A DNA stretch of 64,000 nt from JBBQNR01 sp963774075 (GTDB taxonomy: Bacteria > Actinomycetota > Thermoleophilia > Solirubrobacterales > JBBDJG01), in assembly GCA_963774075.1 (NCBI GenBank), contig CAVZDP010000003.1:124001-188000 (forward strand). Direction: 5' to 3'. A program made the translations under genes and the position numbers. The notes below the pieces were generated by a model. That model did no database searches. It saw nothing but the letters and a program-made list of their open reading frames with translations, and was not told where the DNA came from. Each line of letters opens with the position of its first letter. Within the stretch, counting starts at the first letter, position 1. Below are positions 25,884 to 33,992 of the stretch, piece after piece.

Positions 25884-27494
25884 CTAAGGAGTGAACGTCC
25901 CCTGCTCCAAGTAAGTCTCCTCGTCCCCCGTACCACAGCTCGGCGGGCAGCCCGGAGCGGAGACGCTACCGTCGAGGCCGGCGTCGAGGACCGCGAAAGA
26001 GTGCGTTGCGAGGATCGTGCGCTTGCCCTCGGGGATCATGCCGGGGACGAGGGCGTCGAGCGAGGTCGTGAGCGCGCAGTCTGAGCCCCTCGGCGTAACG
26101 GCGGTCGGCACACAGGAGAGCGAGACGTCGAAGCGAGCGTCCGAACTCGTCCCCGACACGCCGCCGAAGCCGGCCGAGCGATCTGTTGTTCGGATCGTCG
26201 AGGAGAGAATGACGCTGCCGAGGTAGTCGGACTGGTCGCTTGCCCTGCGCACGTCGCTGATCTCGACGTCGAGCTTGACGTCGGCCTCGTCCGTCGAGGT
26301 GAGCGGGCTGCCGGCGACCGCGTCGAGGCGCACCGAGCCCTTGCCCTGGCCGATCTTGGAGGTCGTGAGCAGGTCGGACACCTGGACCGGGGGCTCACAC
26401 GAGCCCTGGGCGAGCGGCGTGACGTGTTGTGAGTTGGGCGAGGTGCACTGCTCGTAGGCGGGCACGAAGTAGACGACCAGGGGCGTCGCTCCGCCGGGTC
26501 GCGGGTAGGGCTTGAGGGCGTTTAGGGGCTGCCAAGCAGTGCAACAACCCCGTACCAGGAAGGTGGGGTTCGAGCCGTCTGCGCTCATGATGTAGAGGTC
26601 GGGATCGCACTCAGAGTTCGGCACGCACCACTGCGTGAAGACGATCTTGGATCCGTCCGGTGACCATTCTGGACCTGAGTTATCGAGATCGGCGTTGGTA
26701 AGACGGACGTGATTGCTTCCATCAGCGTTCATCGTGTAGATCTCGTTCTCACACAACACCCCGCACGAAACCGGATTGGGGTCGTTTCTGCTGCTCGCGA
26801 ATAGGATCTTCTCGCCATCCGGAGACCATCCGCCGAGAGCGCTTCTGCCGTCTGTTGGGGTGGACGTGAGCTGATCTGGCTCCCCCACTCCGTCGAGTCT
26901 CGCCACGAAGATTTCGGGAGGGCTCCCTCTCCCGCGCATGTACGAGTAGTGAACCCCGTCAGGTGAGGCGCTCACTCCCCCCAGCTCGTCTGCGCTGTAG
27001 TCAGCGAGCAGGGTCTTTTCGCTGCCGTCCGGTTTGATGGTCCATATCTGGCTATTCGTAAGGCAGGCGGTCTGGCTGTAGAGGACGCGCGTTCCGTCTG
27101 CGGTCCAACTCGCGCCGCTCATGCACGCCCCCGGTGTCATCGTGTTCGGGATCCTCGCTCGCCCGCTTCCATCGGCGTTCACCGTCCACACCGATCCACA
27201 GAGCGTGAACTCGCACTCCTCGAAGGGCTCAGCCACCGTGTAGACGACCTTCCGTCCGTCAGGCGACCAAGAGCCGAGCGCAGAGCTGGGAGCGAGGCCG
27301 GTGCCGTCGGGGTTGATCGAACGCCGCTCGTATGCGTTCGGCCCGACGCGCTCGAGGAAGGTGATCTTCCCGTTCGCGCCCGGGAAGGCGGCCCGAGCAG
27401 GCGGGGCCACGAGTGCCACGGCGAGAACGGCCAAGAGGGCCGCGCGGGTGATCCTGCGGAACAGCGTCGTTTCCCTCCGACCCGAGTACACCAC
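25884..27494 (-). CDS. Exported TolB-like propeller protein with PRPGG C-terminal module
   Basis: A 536-residue secreted protein. The N-terminus has an Arg-rich signal peptide (RITRAALLAVLAVALVAPPARA). Residues ~40-320 contain TolB/WD40-like PD40 repeats such as LGSWSPDGRKVVYTV, GWSPDGEKILFASSR and EWSPDGSKIVFTQW, with the linking motif I.T.NADGS. From residue 330 (YPRPGGATP) to the end is the shared module, closing GDEETYLEQGTFTP. The start is uncertain: GTG 27494 opens the frame, while GGAGGG further in could serve a CTG at about 27464. It lies between tRNA-Gln repeat copies 2 and 3. Confidence 0.85.
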   Translation of the reverse strand: MVYSGRRETTLFRRITRAALLAVLAVALVAPPARAAFPGANGKITFLERVGPNAYERRSINPDGTGLAPSSALGSWSPDGRKVVYTVAEPFEECEFTLCGSVWTVNADGSGRARIPNTMTPGACMSGASWTADGTRVLYSQTACLTNSQIWTIKPDGSEKTLLADYSADELGGVSASPDGVHYSYMRGRGSPPEIFVARLDGVGEPDQLTSTPTDGRSALGGWSPDGEKILFASSRNDPNPVSCGVLCENEIYTMNADGSNHVRLTNADLDNSGPEWSPDGSKIVFTQWCVPNSECDPDLYIMSADGSNPTFLVRGCCTAWQPLNALKPYPRPGGATPLVVYFVPAYEQCTSPNSQHVTPLAQGSCEPPVQVSDLLTTSKIGQGKGSVRLDAVAGSPLTSTDEADVKLDVEISDVRRASDQSDYLGSVILSSTIRTTDRSAGFGGVSGTSSDARFDVSLSCVPTAVTPRGSDCALTTSLDALVPGMIPEGKRTILATHSFAVLDAGLDGSVSAPGCPPSCGTGDEETYLEQGTFTP

Positions 27495-27528
27495 CCGGCA
27501 TAGGGCGGGTCAAGCGATCAGAGCCATT

Positions 27529-27669
27529 CGAGCACGCGCGAGGCCGAGCTGGTTGAACGCTTACGACGCGGGCACCAACACGGGCACCAAGTTGAGCGAA
27601 AGTCAGCCCAACTCAGGACAACTCGAACCGCATCAGGACGAGAGGGAAGTACACATCTCAACTCCCTGA
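27529..27669 (+). pseudogene. Possible decayed integrase C-terminus next to the att-like repeat
   Basis: The plus strand just before repeat copy 3 reads LNAYDAGTNTGTKLSESQPN and ends with TGA at 27667-27669, three bases before the tRNA fragment. In the adjacent frame the preceding codons read REAELV, and joining the two by one frameshift gives a string resembling the EAAxLLDAY-GTxTGT tails of actinobacterial tyrosine recombinases. Integrase genes commonly end beside the att site. No catalytic residues remain, so this is a suggestion only; a chance open frame is a real alternative. Confidence 0.3.
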
Positions 27670-27671
27670 GG

Positions 27672-27737
27672 GGGTTTTGGTCCCGGAGGCCGGGGTTCGA
27701 TTCCCTTCCCCGCAGTAGAGGGAAAGCCCTACTAATG
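27672..27737 (+). repeat. Direct repeat copy 3 (tRNA-Gln 3' end with original flank, att-like)
   Basis: 45 nt matching 24145-24189 with one change (G to T in the T-stem), then 21 nt of aligned flank sharing GGAAAGCCCT..CT.ATG with the sequence after the intact tRNA. It continues into a proper terminator. This looks like the original downstream context of the tRNA gene, displaced 3.5 kb by insertions. Confidence 0.75.
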
Positions 27738-27752
27738 CTGGGCTTTCTTTTG
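27721..27752 (+). terminator. Rho-independent terminator, probably the original tRNA-Gln terminator
   Basis: AAAGCCC, a 10-nt loop, GGGCTTT, then CTTTTG. It directly follows the tRNA-Gln fragment at 27672. Only the left arm of an equivalent hairpin is preserved after the intact tRNA at 24196-24203. Confidence 0.8.
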
Positions 27753-27846
27753 CTCTCCATCCACACCCCCGCGAAGCGGGCAACAGCTGGGGGCCAATCG
27801 ACTCTCTCTGGCGGCAGTTCTCGCCGCTAGATTTCGGCGCCACACG

Positions 27847-28674
27847 ATGGACAGCGTCGCCAAGACCTGCGCTCGAATCGCCGACTCCCGCTCCTTCCAG
27901 CTTGCGGTCGTCGTGGCGATCCTGGCCAACGCCGTCGTCATCGGGCTCGAGACCTACGACTCGATCGAGGAGGACCACGGCGCACTGCTCGCGACGCTCA
28001 ATGACGTCTTCCTCGGCCTGTTCACGCTCGAGATAGCGGTGCGTGTCGCGGCGTACGGCCGCCGGCCGCAGGAGTTCTTCCGCAGCGGTTGGAACCTCTT
28101 CGACTTCCTGGTCGTCGGGCTGGCCTACCTGCCGTGGATCCGTGAGAGCGTGACACTCCTGCGAGTCATCCGGCTGCTCCGCATCGCGCGGCTGGTGTCG
28201 GTCGTCCCCGGACTTCGCGTCGTGATCGTCGGTCTCGGACGCAGCGTCGCACCGATCGGGAGCATCGCGCTGCTGACGTTCTTCCTGCTCTATGTCTACG
28301 GGATGCTCGGCTGGATCATCTACGCCGACCACGATCCGGAGCGGTTCGGCAACATCGGCCACGCCCTGCTGACGCTGTTCCAGGTGCTCACACTCGAGGG
28401 CTGGAACGAGGTGCTCGACAAGGAGATGGAGCTGACCTCCTGGTCGTGGGTCTATTTCGTGTCGTTCGTGTTGCTGGCGACATTCGTCGTCCTGAACGTG
28501 GTGATCGCGGTCGTCGTCAACAGCATCGAGGAAGCGCACGCGATCGAAGCGGAGGGCAAGCGACGTGAGCGGATGCTCGCAGACCCCGAGCACGCGAGCC
28601 TGTACACGAAGATCGAAGCGCTCAAGCAGGCACTCGACGACCTCGAGCAGGAGGTCGTCGACCGCGATGGATGA
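27847..28674 (+). CDS. Prokaryotic voltage-gated cation channel (NaChBac/CavMr-like)
   Basis: A 275-residue six-helix channel subunit that would assemble as a tetramer. S1-S3 precede an S4 sensor with arginines at every third position, R106, R109, R112 and R115 (LLRVIRLLRIARL). S5 and S6 flank a pore loop with the selectivity filter TLEGW-N-E at residues 182-188. The C-terminus (residues ~225-275) is a charged coiled coil (IEALKQALDDLEQEVVD) as in bacterial Nav channels. NaChBac has TLESW; Gly after the filter Glu instead recalls the calcium-selective CavMr. TAGATT at 27828-27833 is a possible -10. Confidence 0.88.
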   Translation: MDSVAKTCARIADSRSFQLAVVVAILANAVVIGLETYDSIEEDHGALLATLNDVFLGLFTLEIAVRVAAYGRRPQEFFRSGWNLFDFLVVGLAYLPWIRESVTLLRVIRLLRIARLVSVVPGLRVVIVGLGRSVAPIGSIALLTFFLLYVYGMLGWIIYADHDPERFGNIGHALLTLFQVLTLEGWNEVLDKEMELTSWSWVYFVSFVLLATFVVLNVVIAVVVNSIEEAHAIEAEGKRRERMLADPEHASLYTKIEALKQALDDLEQEVVDRDG

Positions 28675-28710
28675 CTGACCGCCTCGCTGAAAAGGCATAT
28701 GGGGCGCTTG

Positions 28711-28739
28711 TTGACATGATGAACAAGGCAGGCTAGGGT
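28711..28739 (+). promoter_or_regulatory. Sigma70-type promoter of the module-split TolB protein gene
   Basis: TTGACA (28711-28716), a 17-nt spacer and TAGGGT (28734-28739). The predicted transcript start near 28746 leaves a leader of about 39 nt with AAAGGGGA before the GTG at 28785. The -10 hexamer is identical to that at 8669-8674. Confidence 0.7.
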
Positions 28740-28784
28740 CGACCCGGCAAGGGTGCTCCCACCCCCCGATGGAAAGGGGACGCC

Positions 28785-30455
28785 GTGGTCTTCAGGCGGG
28801 CCCTGCTTTGCCTGGCTCTCTCTCCTGTTGCCGCCGTATCGGTGACTGCAGTTGCTCTGGCCACCCACCCGCGTCCCGGCGGTGGCACGCCGTTTAGGGT
28901 GCCGCTGGTGCCGGCGTTCAACAAGTGCGGTGGCGCCGCAACGGCCGACGACCCAGCCCCCGCCACTCCGAACATGACTCACATTTCACCGCTGGCAGCG
29001 CCCTCGTGCTCACCGCCAGTCAGGAAGTCGAGCCTGGTCTCGGTCGGGTTCGCGTCGGTGGGCTTTCTCCGGTTCACGGTCGTCAGCGGCGGAGCGGACG
29101 TCGCCATCTCCAGCTCGATCACCGACGTCCGAAGCGGATCGCCGTCCGGGCCAGACTACGACCCCCCGCCGTCACAGCCAGATGAGTGGCTGGATTTCCA
29201 GCCTGCCTGGTCCCCGGACGGGACCAAGATCGCCTTCAGCAGCGACCGCGACAACCCCGGGGGCCAGGGCTACGAGATTTACGCGATGAACGCCGACGGC
29301 TCGAGTCAGGCCAGGCTCACGAACTTCGTGGAGGGAGATAAAAACGAGAGTCCTGACTGGTCGCCCGACGGCTCGAAGATCGTCTACGAACGCGTCAGCC
29401 AAGGCATCTGGGTCATGAACGCTGATGGCAGCGGGCAGACCGAGCTTACGGGGCCCACAATTGATGATCGCGACCCGGTGTGGTCACCCAGCGGCACCAA
29501 GATCGCGTTCATGCGAGCTGGCGTCGGCGTCTACACGATGAATCCCGACGGCACCGGGCAGACGCAGATCTCATCGACCGCAGGCAGCTGTGCTGGAGCT
29601 CCAGATGAGCATCTGGCGTGGTCCCCAGATGGCACGAAACTCGCCTTTCTTGGAGTCGGGCTGGGAGGCGACACCGACATCTACGTCGTGAACGCCAATG
29701 GCACCGGCGAGACCAACATCACCAACTTCGCGAAGGCCGATTGCAGTCCCTCCTGGTCACCCGACGGCTCCGAGATCGCTTTCTACACCTTCCGAGACAG
29801 CACCGAGATCGCGGAAGTCGAGATCTACAAGGTGAACTCCGACGGCACGGGACCGCAGACAAATCTCACTGCCACCGCGGGGTCGGACGCATACCCAACC
29901 TGGTCACCCGACGGCACCAAGATCTTGTACACGAGAACCGGTATTTCTGGGGATGTCTGGAGCATGAACCCGGACGGGACGGGAAAGGCCAACCTCAGCA
30001 ATAGCGCGGAGGGAGACGCATGGCCCGACTGGTCGGCGAGTGGCGCCAAGATCGCGTTTGAGAGCGATCGCCACGGCGCCCGCGAGATCTACACCATGAA
30101 TGCGAACGGGACGGGCCAGACCAGGCTTGCCGAGGCCAATTTCGACGGCACGCTGAGCGCGCTCGTGGCGCTCAGGGTCACCGACCACGGCAACGGGTGC
30201 GGCCCCAGCTGCGCTGGAACCCTGGTCGATTTCTCTCTCCCGATACCGATCACCTGCGTCACCACGATCGGCGGCGTCGGCAGCAGTTGCAACGCGGCCA
30301 CGACGGTCAACGCGATCCTCCCGGGTGTCGTGACCGCCGGCATGAGGGCCGTTTGGGCCACACCCGATTTCCGGATCATGGACTTTGGCGCTGACAACCT
30401 CGCGTTCACTGGGGACGAGAACACGTTCCTGAAGGGCGGAGTGTTCGCACCGTAG
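28785..30455 (+). CDS. Exported TolB-like propeller inserted within a split PRPGG module
   Basis: A 556-residue secreted protein. The signal peptide ends near residue 26 and is followed at once by the first half of the shared module (HPRPGGGTPFRVPLVPAF, residues ~27-126, up to GPDYD). Residues ~133-445 are seven or so PD40 repeats (AWSPDGTKIAFSSDRDN, YEIYAMNADGSSQARLTN). Residues ~451-556 are the second half of the module, resuming at LVALRVTDHGNG and ending GDENTFLKGGVFAP. The propeller thus sits in a loop of the module. A Cys-x3-Cys pair near the C-terminus of the other copies is missing here. GTG start, with AAAGGGGA upstream. Confidence 0.88.
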   Translation: MVFRRALLCLALSPVAAVSVTAVALATHPRPGGGTPFRVPLVPAFNKCGGAATADDPAPATPNMTHISPLAAPSCSPPVRKSSLVSVGFASVGFLRFTVVSGGADVAISSSITDVRSGSPSGPDYDPPPSQPDEWLDFQPAWSPDGTKIAFSSDRDNPGGQGYEIYAMNADGSSQARLTNFVEGDKNESPDWSPDGSKIVYERVSQGIWVMNADGSGQTELTGPTIDDRDPVWSPSGTKIAFMRAGVGVYTMNPDGTGQTQISSTAGSCAGAPDEHLAWSPDGTKLAFLGVGLGGDTDIYVVNANGTGETNITNFAKADCSPSWSPDGSEIAFYTFRDSTEIAEVEIYKVNSDGTGPQTNLTATAGSDAYPTWSPDGTKILYTRTGISGDVWSMNPDGTGKANLSNSAEGDAWPDWSASGAKIAFESDRHGAREIYTMNANGTGQTRLAEANFDGTLSALVALRVTDHGNGCGPSCAGTLVDFSLPIPITCVTTIGGVGSSCNAATTVNAILPGVVTAGMRAVWATPDFRIMDFGADNLAFTGDENTFLKGGVFAP

Positions 30456-30508
30456 CGGGCTCGTCGAGTGTCGCGTGGATCAGCGCGGTGCCGCTGCAAG
30501 ACGGTGCG

Positions 30509-31957
30509 TCAGAAATTCCCGATGCGTATCCAGTCGACGGCGAACGGGCCCTTCACCTGTACCGGATCGAGTCGCAGGCGGGTGATCGTGCCGGTCCACC
30601 CTGGGACATCGGACATGTCGAAGGTGTAGGCCCGAAAGTCACTGTTGGGCAGAATCGCGACGCGCTTGCTCTTTGCCTGGTTCCACAGCCTGTCTGCTGC
30701 AGTGAGGAAGAACAGCTGGGCGGTCTTCCCGGCGGTTCCGTTGCGCAGCCTGACCACGACCTTCTTGTTGCGACCGGGCTTCTGGAGCCAAGAGCTGAGC
30801 ATGTAGGGATCTGGTCCAATTGCCGTTCCGTTGAGCGCGCCGCCACTCACCGACCGGGACGAGATGTAGTCGTTTGGAAACCAGCCGCCAAAGTCGCCGT
30901 ATGCGTTGAAGTTCCAGACCTGGGCGTCGCCCGACCGGAAACCGGCCAGCGGGGCCGGCGTCCCTCGGTTCAGCCCGTATACCTCTTGCCGGATCTGGTC
31001 GATCGTTCCCACGACGAGCCAGTAGTCGTAGTCGAACGTGCTCGTCTTGTCGAGCGGAGCGGCTTCGATGGGAGCGAGGTAGCACGTGTTGCTCGACGTG
31101 GTAGTGCCGCTCGCGCTGCCGTTCAAGCCGCCCAGGAAGGACGTACGCCCGGGGGTGTACACGCCGACACCGAAATTGCTCGTGTTGACGCACGCGCCCC
31201 AATGCTCCGAAGCGTTCCAATGTGACCAGATCCACGTATTCGACTTGGGGATCTGGCTCGTTGCGTCGCCCGAAAACGGCCGGCTGCCGGTGTAGGACAC
31301 GACGCGACCAAGATTCGCTATCGGGTAGGCGGCCGGGAGCTCCTGGTCTCGCGAGATAACGTTCCAGCGATTGTCGGTTCTGTACGTGGTCAGCTTGTTG
31401 TGCACGCGAACTCGCCTGCCCTCCAAGTTGATCCACGTCTCGAAAACACATTCGCACCGCTCGGCCCACATGTCCCAGAGCAATGGCTGGGTCCTCACGT
31501 ACATTCCTGTCGAAGTCGTGTTCGAATCGATCACGGTTGCCGTATTGCCGTAGGCATCTCCGGCGCCGATCGGGTTCCACGGCCACGGCGACCATCTGCT
31601 GTGCTGCCCGCTTGCACGCCGATCAAGAGCGGCACCGGCGTAATACGACTGCTGCACCTCCCGTCCCCGGTCATACGTGTTGATGAGATTGGAGGTGCTA
31701 CCCGATTGCGACAGGTAGGAAATAGCACCACCGATGTTGGCATCGATGCCAACCTTGATCACGCCGTTGTCCAGGAACGCCGTGCCCTGCTCCTCCGACC
31801 ACCACTTGTTGGCCGCAGCTTGCGGCGCCGGTAAAACAGTCAGCAACGCGAGCGGTACGAGCAGGGCTGCGAGCGCTGCTCGCGCAGACGCCACACCCTT
31901 GCGCAACGAGGCGCAAGTGCGGTCTCGAGTGGAGGGAGTGCTGTCCGCCTTCACCAA
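30509..31957 (-). CDS. Exported beta-rich protein of unknown function
   Basis: A 482-residue protein with a long N-terminus and signal peptide (LAALLVPLALLTVLPAPQAAA). The mature part begins WWSEEQGTAFLDNGVIKVGI and is rich in Trp, Tyr, Gly, Ser and Thr, as in carbohydrate-active beta-sandwich proteins. The end, FDMSDVPGWTGTITRLRLDP followed by FAVDWIRIG, resembles the last strands of a carbohydrate-binding module. I do not recognise a catalytic family. GTG 31957 is the first start in frame; a start nearer the hydrophobic core is possible. Confidence 0.75.
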   Translation of the reverse strand: MVKADSTPSTRDRTCASLRKGVASARAALAALLVPLALLTVLPAPQAAANKWWSEEQGTAFLDNGVIKVGIDANIGGAISYLSQSGSTSNLINTYDRGREVQQSYYAGAALDRRASGQHSRWSPWPWNPIGAGDAYGNTATVIDSNTTSTGMYVRTQPLLWDMWAERCECVFETWINLEGRRVRVHNKLTTYRTDNRWNVISRDQELPAAYPIANLGRVVSYTGSRPFSGDATSQIPKSNTWIWSHWNASEHWGACVNTSNFGVGVYTPGRTSFLGGLNGSASGTTTSSNTCYLAPIEAAPLDKTSTFDYDYWLVVGTIDQIRQEVYGLNRGTPAPLAGFRSGDAQVWNFNAYGDFGGWFPNDYISSRSVSGGALNGTAIGPDPYMLSSWLQKPGRNKKVVVRLRNGTAGKTAQLFFLTAADRLWNQAKSKRVAILPNSDFRAYTFDMSDVPGWTGTITRLRLDPVQVKGPFAVDWIRIGNF

Positions 31958-32032
31958 AGCCTGGGGGGCCCGCCGTCGATCGAGCGCCGACCCTCTCAGC
32001 TTTCCTCTCGCCTTGTCAAGGGCACCCCGCAG

Positions 32033-32467
32033 CTAGGTCGATGCGCGGTGCGAAAAGGCGCTGTGGATGAGGCGGCAGAGCCGAATACGTCTCACGACCG
32101 AGCCCATCGCGCACTCCGCGTATCGGTCTGCGAACCGCTCGGAAGGCAGATGATCCCACCCGCCCGACAGCCCCATCAGGCGTTTGGCACGGACCCGAAA
32201 CCCGGCCATGCAGCAGAAGTCGAACTGGTGTCCGAGCTCATGGAAGAAGACGCTTCGACTCAGGGGATCGATGTAAACCGGTCCGCCTTTCCAGGTGCAG
32301 CCGAGAACGTCATGGAACCCCGGGCACGGCTCGACGCGCACTTCGACATCCTGTGTCGGGGCAGGGACTTCGGCGACCCGCGCCCATCTGCCAAACGGCT
32401 CACCAGGCGTGACGGCCGCTTCCGCTGTGGTCGCGCAGAGCAGACAAATGAGGACGACCACGAGCAT
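32033..32467 (-). CDS. Small exported HExxH zincin-like protein
   Basis: A 144-residue protein with a signal peptide (MLVVVLICLLCATTAEA). The centre reads VYIDPLSRSVFFHELGHQFD with the zinc-binding HELGH motif, followed 25-30 residues later by ERFADRYAECA, where the Glu could be the third ligand. Four to five Cys suggest disulfides. It is far smaller than usual zinc peptidases, so it may be a minimal protease or an inactive binding version. The family is not recognised. Confidence 0.7.
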   Translation of the reverse strand: MLVVVLICLLCATTAEAAVTPGEPFGRWARVAEVPAPTQDVEVRVEPCPGFHDVLGCTWKGGPVYIDPLSRSVFFHELGHQFDFCCMAGFRVRAKRLMGLSGGWDHLPSERFADRYAECAMGSVVRRIRLCRLIHSAFSHRAST

Positions 32468-32548
32468 CCATGGCTAGTGTGTCGCCGGCCTCCGACGGAA
32501 AAGTGGAGTGCGGGCCGGGCTTCTACTCCCTGCCGGCAGCTCCCGAGG

Positions 32549-33916
32549 CTAAGGGAAGAACACGCCCTGGCGCAGGAACACAGCCTCGTCTCCGCTGCCG
32601 CAGGTCGGCGGGCAGCTTCCCGAGACCGGCGTGACGCTTCCATCCACACCGGCATCCATGACGCGGGCGGACACGATGCCCAGAATCGTTCGCGTGCGCT
32701 CGATGACGTAGCCGGGGATAAGGGCGTCGGCGGTGGACGACATGGAGCACGTGGCACCGACGTTCATCAGTGGATTGACCGCGCAACTCATCGGAACCGA
32801 GAGGTCGAAGTTCGTGAGCGTGCCGGGATCGTCCTCGAAGCCGCCGTTTGACAGGTCGGTCTGCCGGACGGTGGAGGTCATGATCGCCTGGCCCGTGTAG
32901 TCGCTGCCAGCCGCCGCACAGCCTGGAGTCCCGCCCGCAGTGCAGCGCACGTCCGTCGTTCTTGCGGTGATGCCGAAGTCCGCTTCGTCCGCGGGAGTCG
33001 ACGGATCGCCGGCCACGACGTCGTAGCGAGCGCTACCAGTTCCGGAGCCGACCGCGCTCGTCGTCAGCAACGACGACGCGAGCGTGGGCGGAGAGCACGA
33101 CGGCTCTGACAGCGGAGCGACGTGAGTGCTGTTGGTGGGCGGCGTGCACTCCCGAAACTCGGGCACGAGCGGCACGACCAACGGAGTCGCGCCACCGGGT
33201 CGCGGATAGTTGAGCTCGCGCCTTGCCGACGTCTGGACCACGGACGCCGAGCCATCGAACCGGGTCCATACGGCGCTGGCCCGGCTGTCGCCCTCAGCTT
33301 CGACATCCAGGCCGTCGTAGCTGGGGGCCAGGTTCGAGACCGTCTCTACGGCGCCGAACGGGCCTCCCGCAGGCCTGGTGGCAGTCTCGATGACAGTGCT
33401 CGCTCCGACGGCTCGCACCCAGATCGCAGACGCGTTTCCCGCCAGGTCGATTGCCACCCGGGCCCCGAACGCGCCGCCACCCGAGATCGTCACCGCGGCG
33501 CCAAACAGGCTCGACCCGGCCGCACGATGGGCCGCACGGATGACCCCGTCGCTCGTGCGAGTCCAGACGACCACCGCCTCGCCGCTGTCGTTGACCGCAA
33601 CGTGAGGATCGCTCGTATCCTCGCTCCCGGGCGAGACCGTCTGCACCGTCCCGAAGCTGAGCCTGCCGGTTGGCCGGATCGCAGCCTGAACGCGGCTCCC
33701 GAACCCGGCCGATCGCAACCAGACCGCGGTCGCCTGGTCGTCGCCATCCACCACCACCTCCCCGCCGAAAGCCACGACCGACGGCTCGGAGACGTCCACG
33801 GGCGAGTACCACTGAGGGGCCGCATGCGCCGCCTGCGGCTGCAGCGAGAGTCCGAGCACGATCATTGCGAGCAGGAGAAGATGCCGGTGTCCGGCAACCC
33901 TCACACGGCCGCCCAC
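32549..33916 (-). CDS. Exported propeller-like repeat protein with PRPGG C-terminal module
   Basis: A 455-residue secreted protein. A signal peptide (LLLLAMIVLGLSLQPQAAHA) is followed by four repeats of about 45 residues with the pattern V..DGDDQATAVWLRS and IRPTGRLSFGTVQTVS, a propeller-like arrangement. From residue 237 (YPRPGGATP) the shared C-terminal module runs to GDEAVFLRQGVFFP at the end. This copy has an extra Cys pair (VRCTAGGTPGCAAAGSDY). GTG 33916 is supported by GGGAGG seven to eight nt upstream. Confidence 0.85.
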   Translation of the reverse strand: MGGRVRVAGHRHLLLLAMIVLGLSLQPQAAHAAPQWYSPVDVSEPSVVAFGGEVVVDGDDQATAVWLRSAGFGSRVQAAIRPTGRLSFGTVQTVSPGSEDTSDPHVAVNDSGEAVVVWTRTSDGVIRAAHRAAGSSLFGAAVTISGGGAFGARVAIDLAGNASAIWVRAVGASTVIETATRPAGGPFGAVETVSNLAPSYDGLDVEAEGDSRASAVWTRFDGSASVVQTSARRELNYPRPGGATPLVVPLVPEFRECTPPTNSTHVAPLSEPSCSPPTLASSLLTTSAVGSGTGSARYDVVAGDPSTPADEADFGITARTTDVRCTAGGTPGCAAAGSDYTGQAIMTSTVRQTDLSNGGFEDDPGTLTNFDLSVPMSCAVNPLMNVGATCSMSSTADALIPGYVIERTRTILGIVSARVMDAGVDGSVTPVSGSCPPTCGSGDEAVFLRQGVFFP

Positions 33917-33992
33917 GGTGTCGCCTCCCTCGCTTTGACCCCATTTCCCTGCGCCGCACAGATGCAGAGCGTGCTCTGGCGAATCTAAGTGA

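Noticed and set aside
27672..27716. A third tRNA-Gln gene
   Set aside because: It starts inside the anticodon stem and has a T-stem mismatch; the 5' half is absent.
27518..27766. Minus-strand 82-codon open frame over the third tRNA fragment
   Set aside because: Its RGRESNPG-type segment is the translation of the tRNA 3' end, a well-known false ORF signal.
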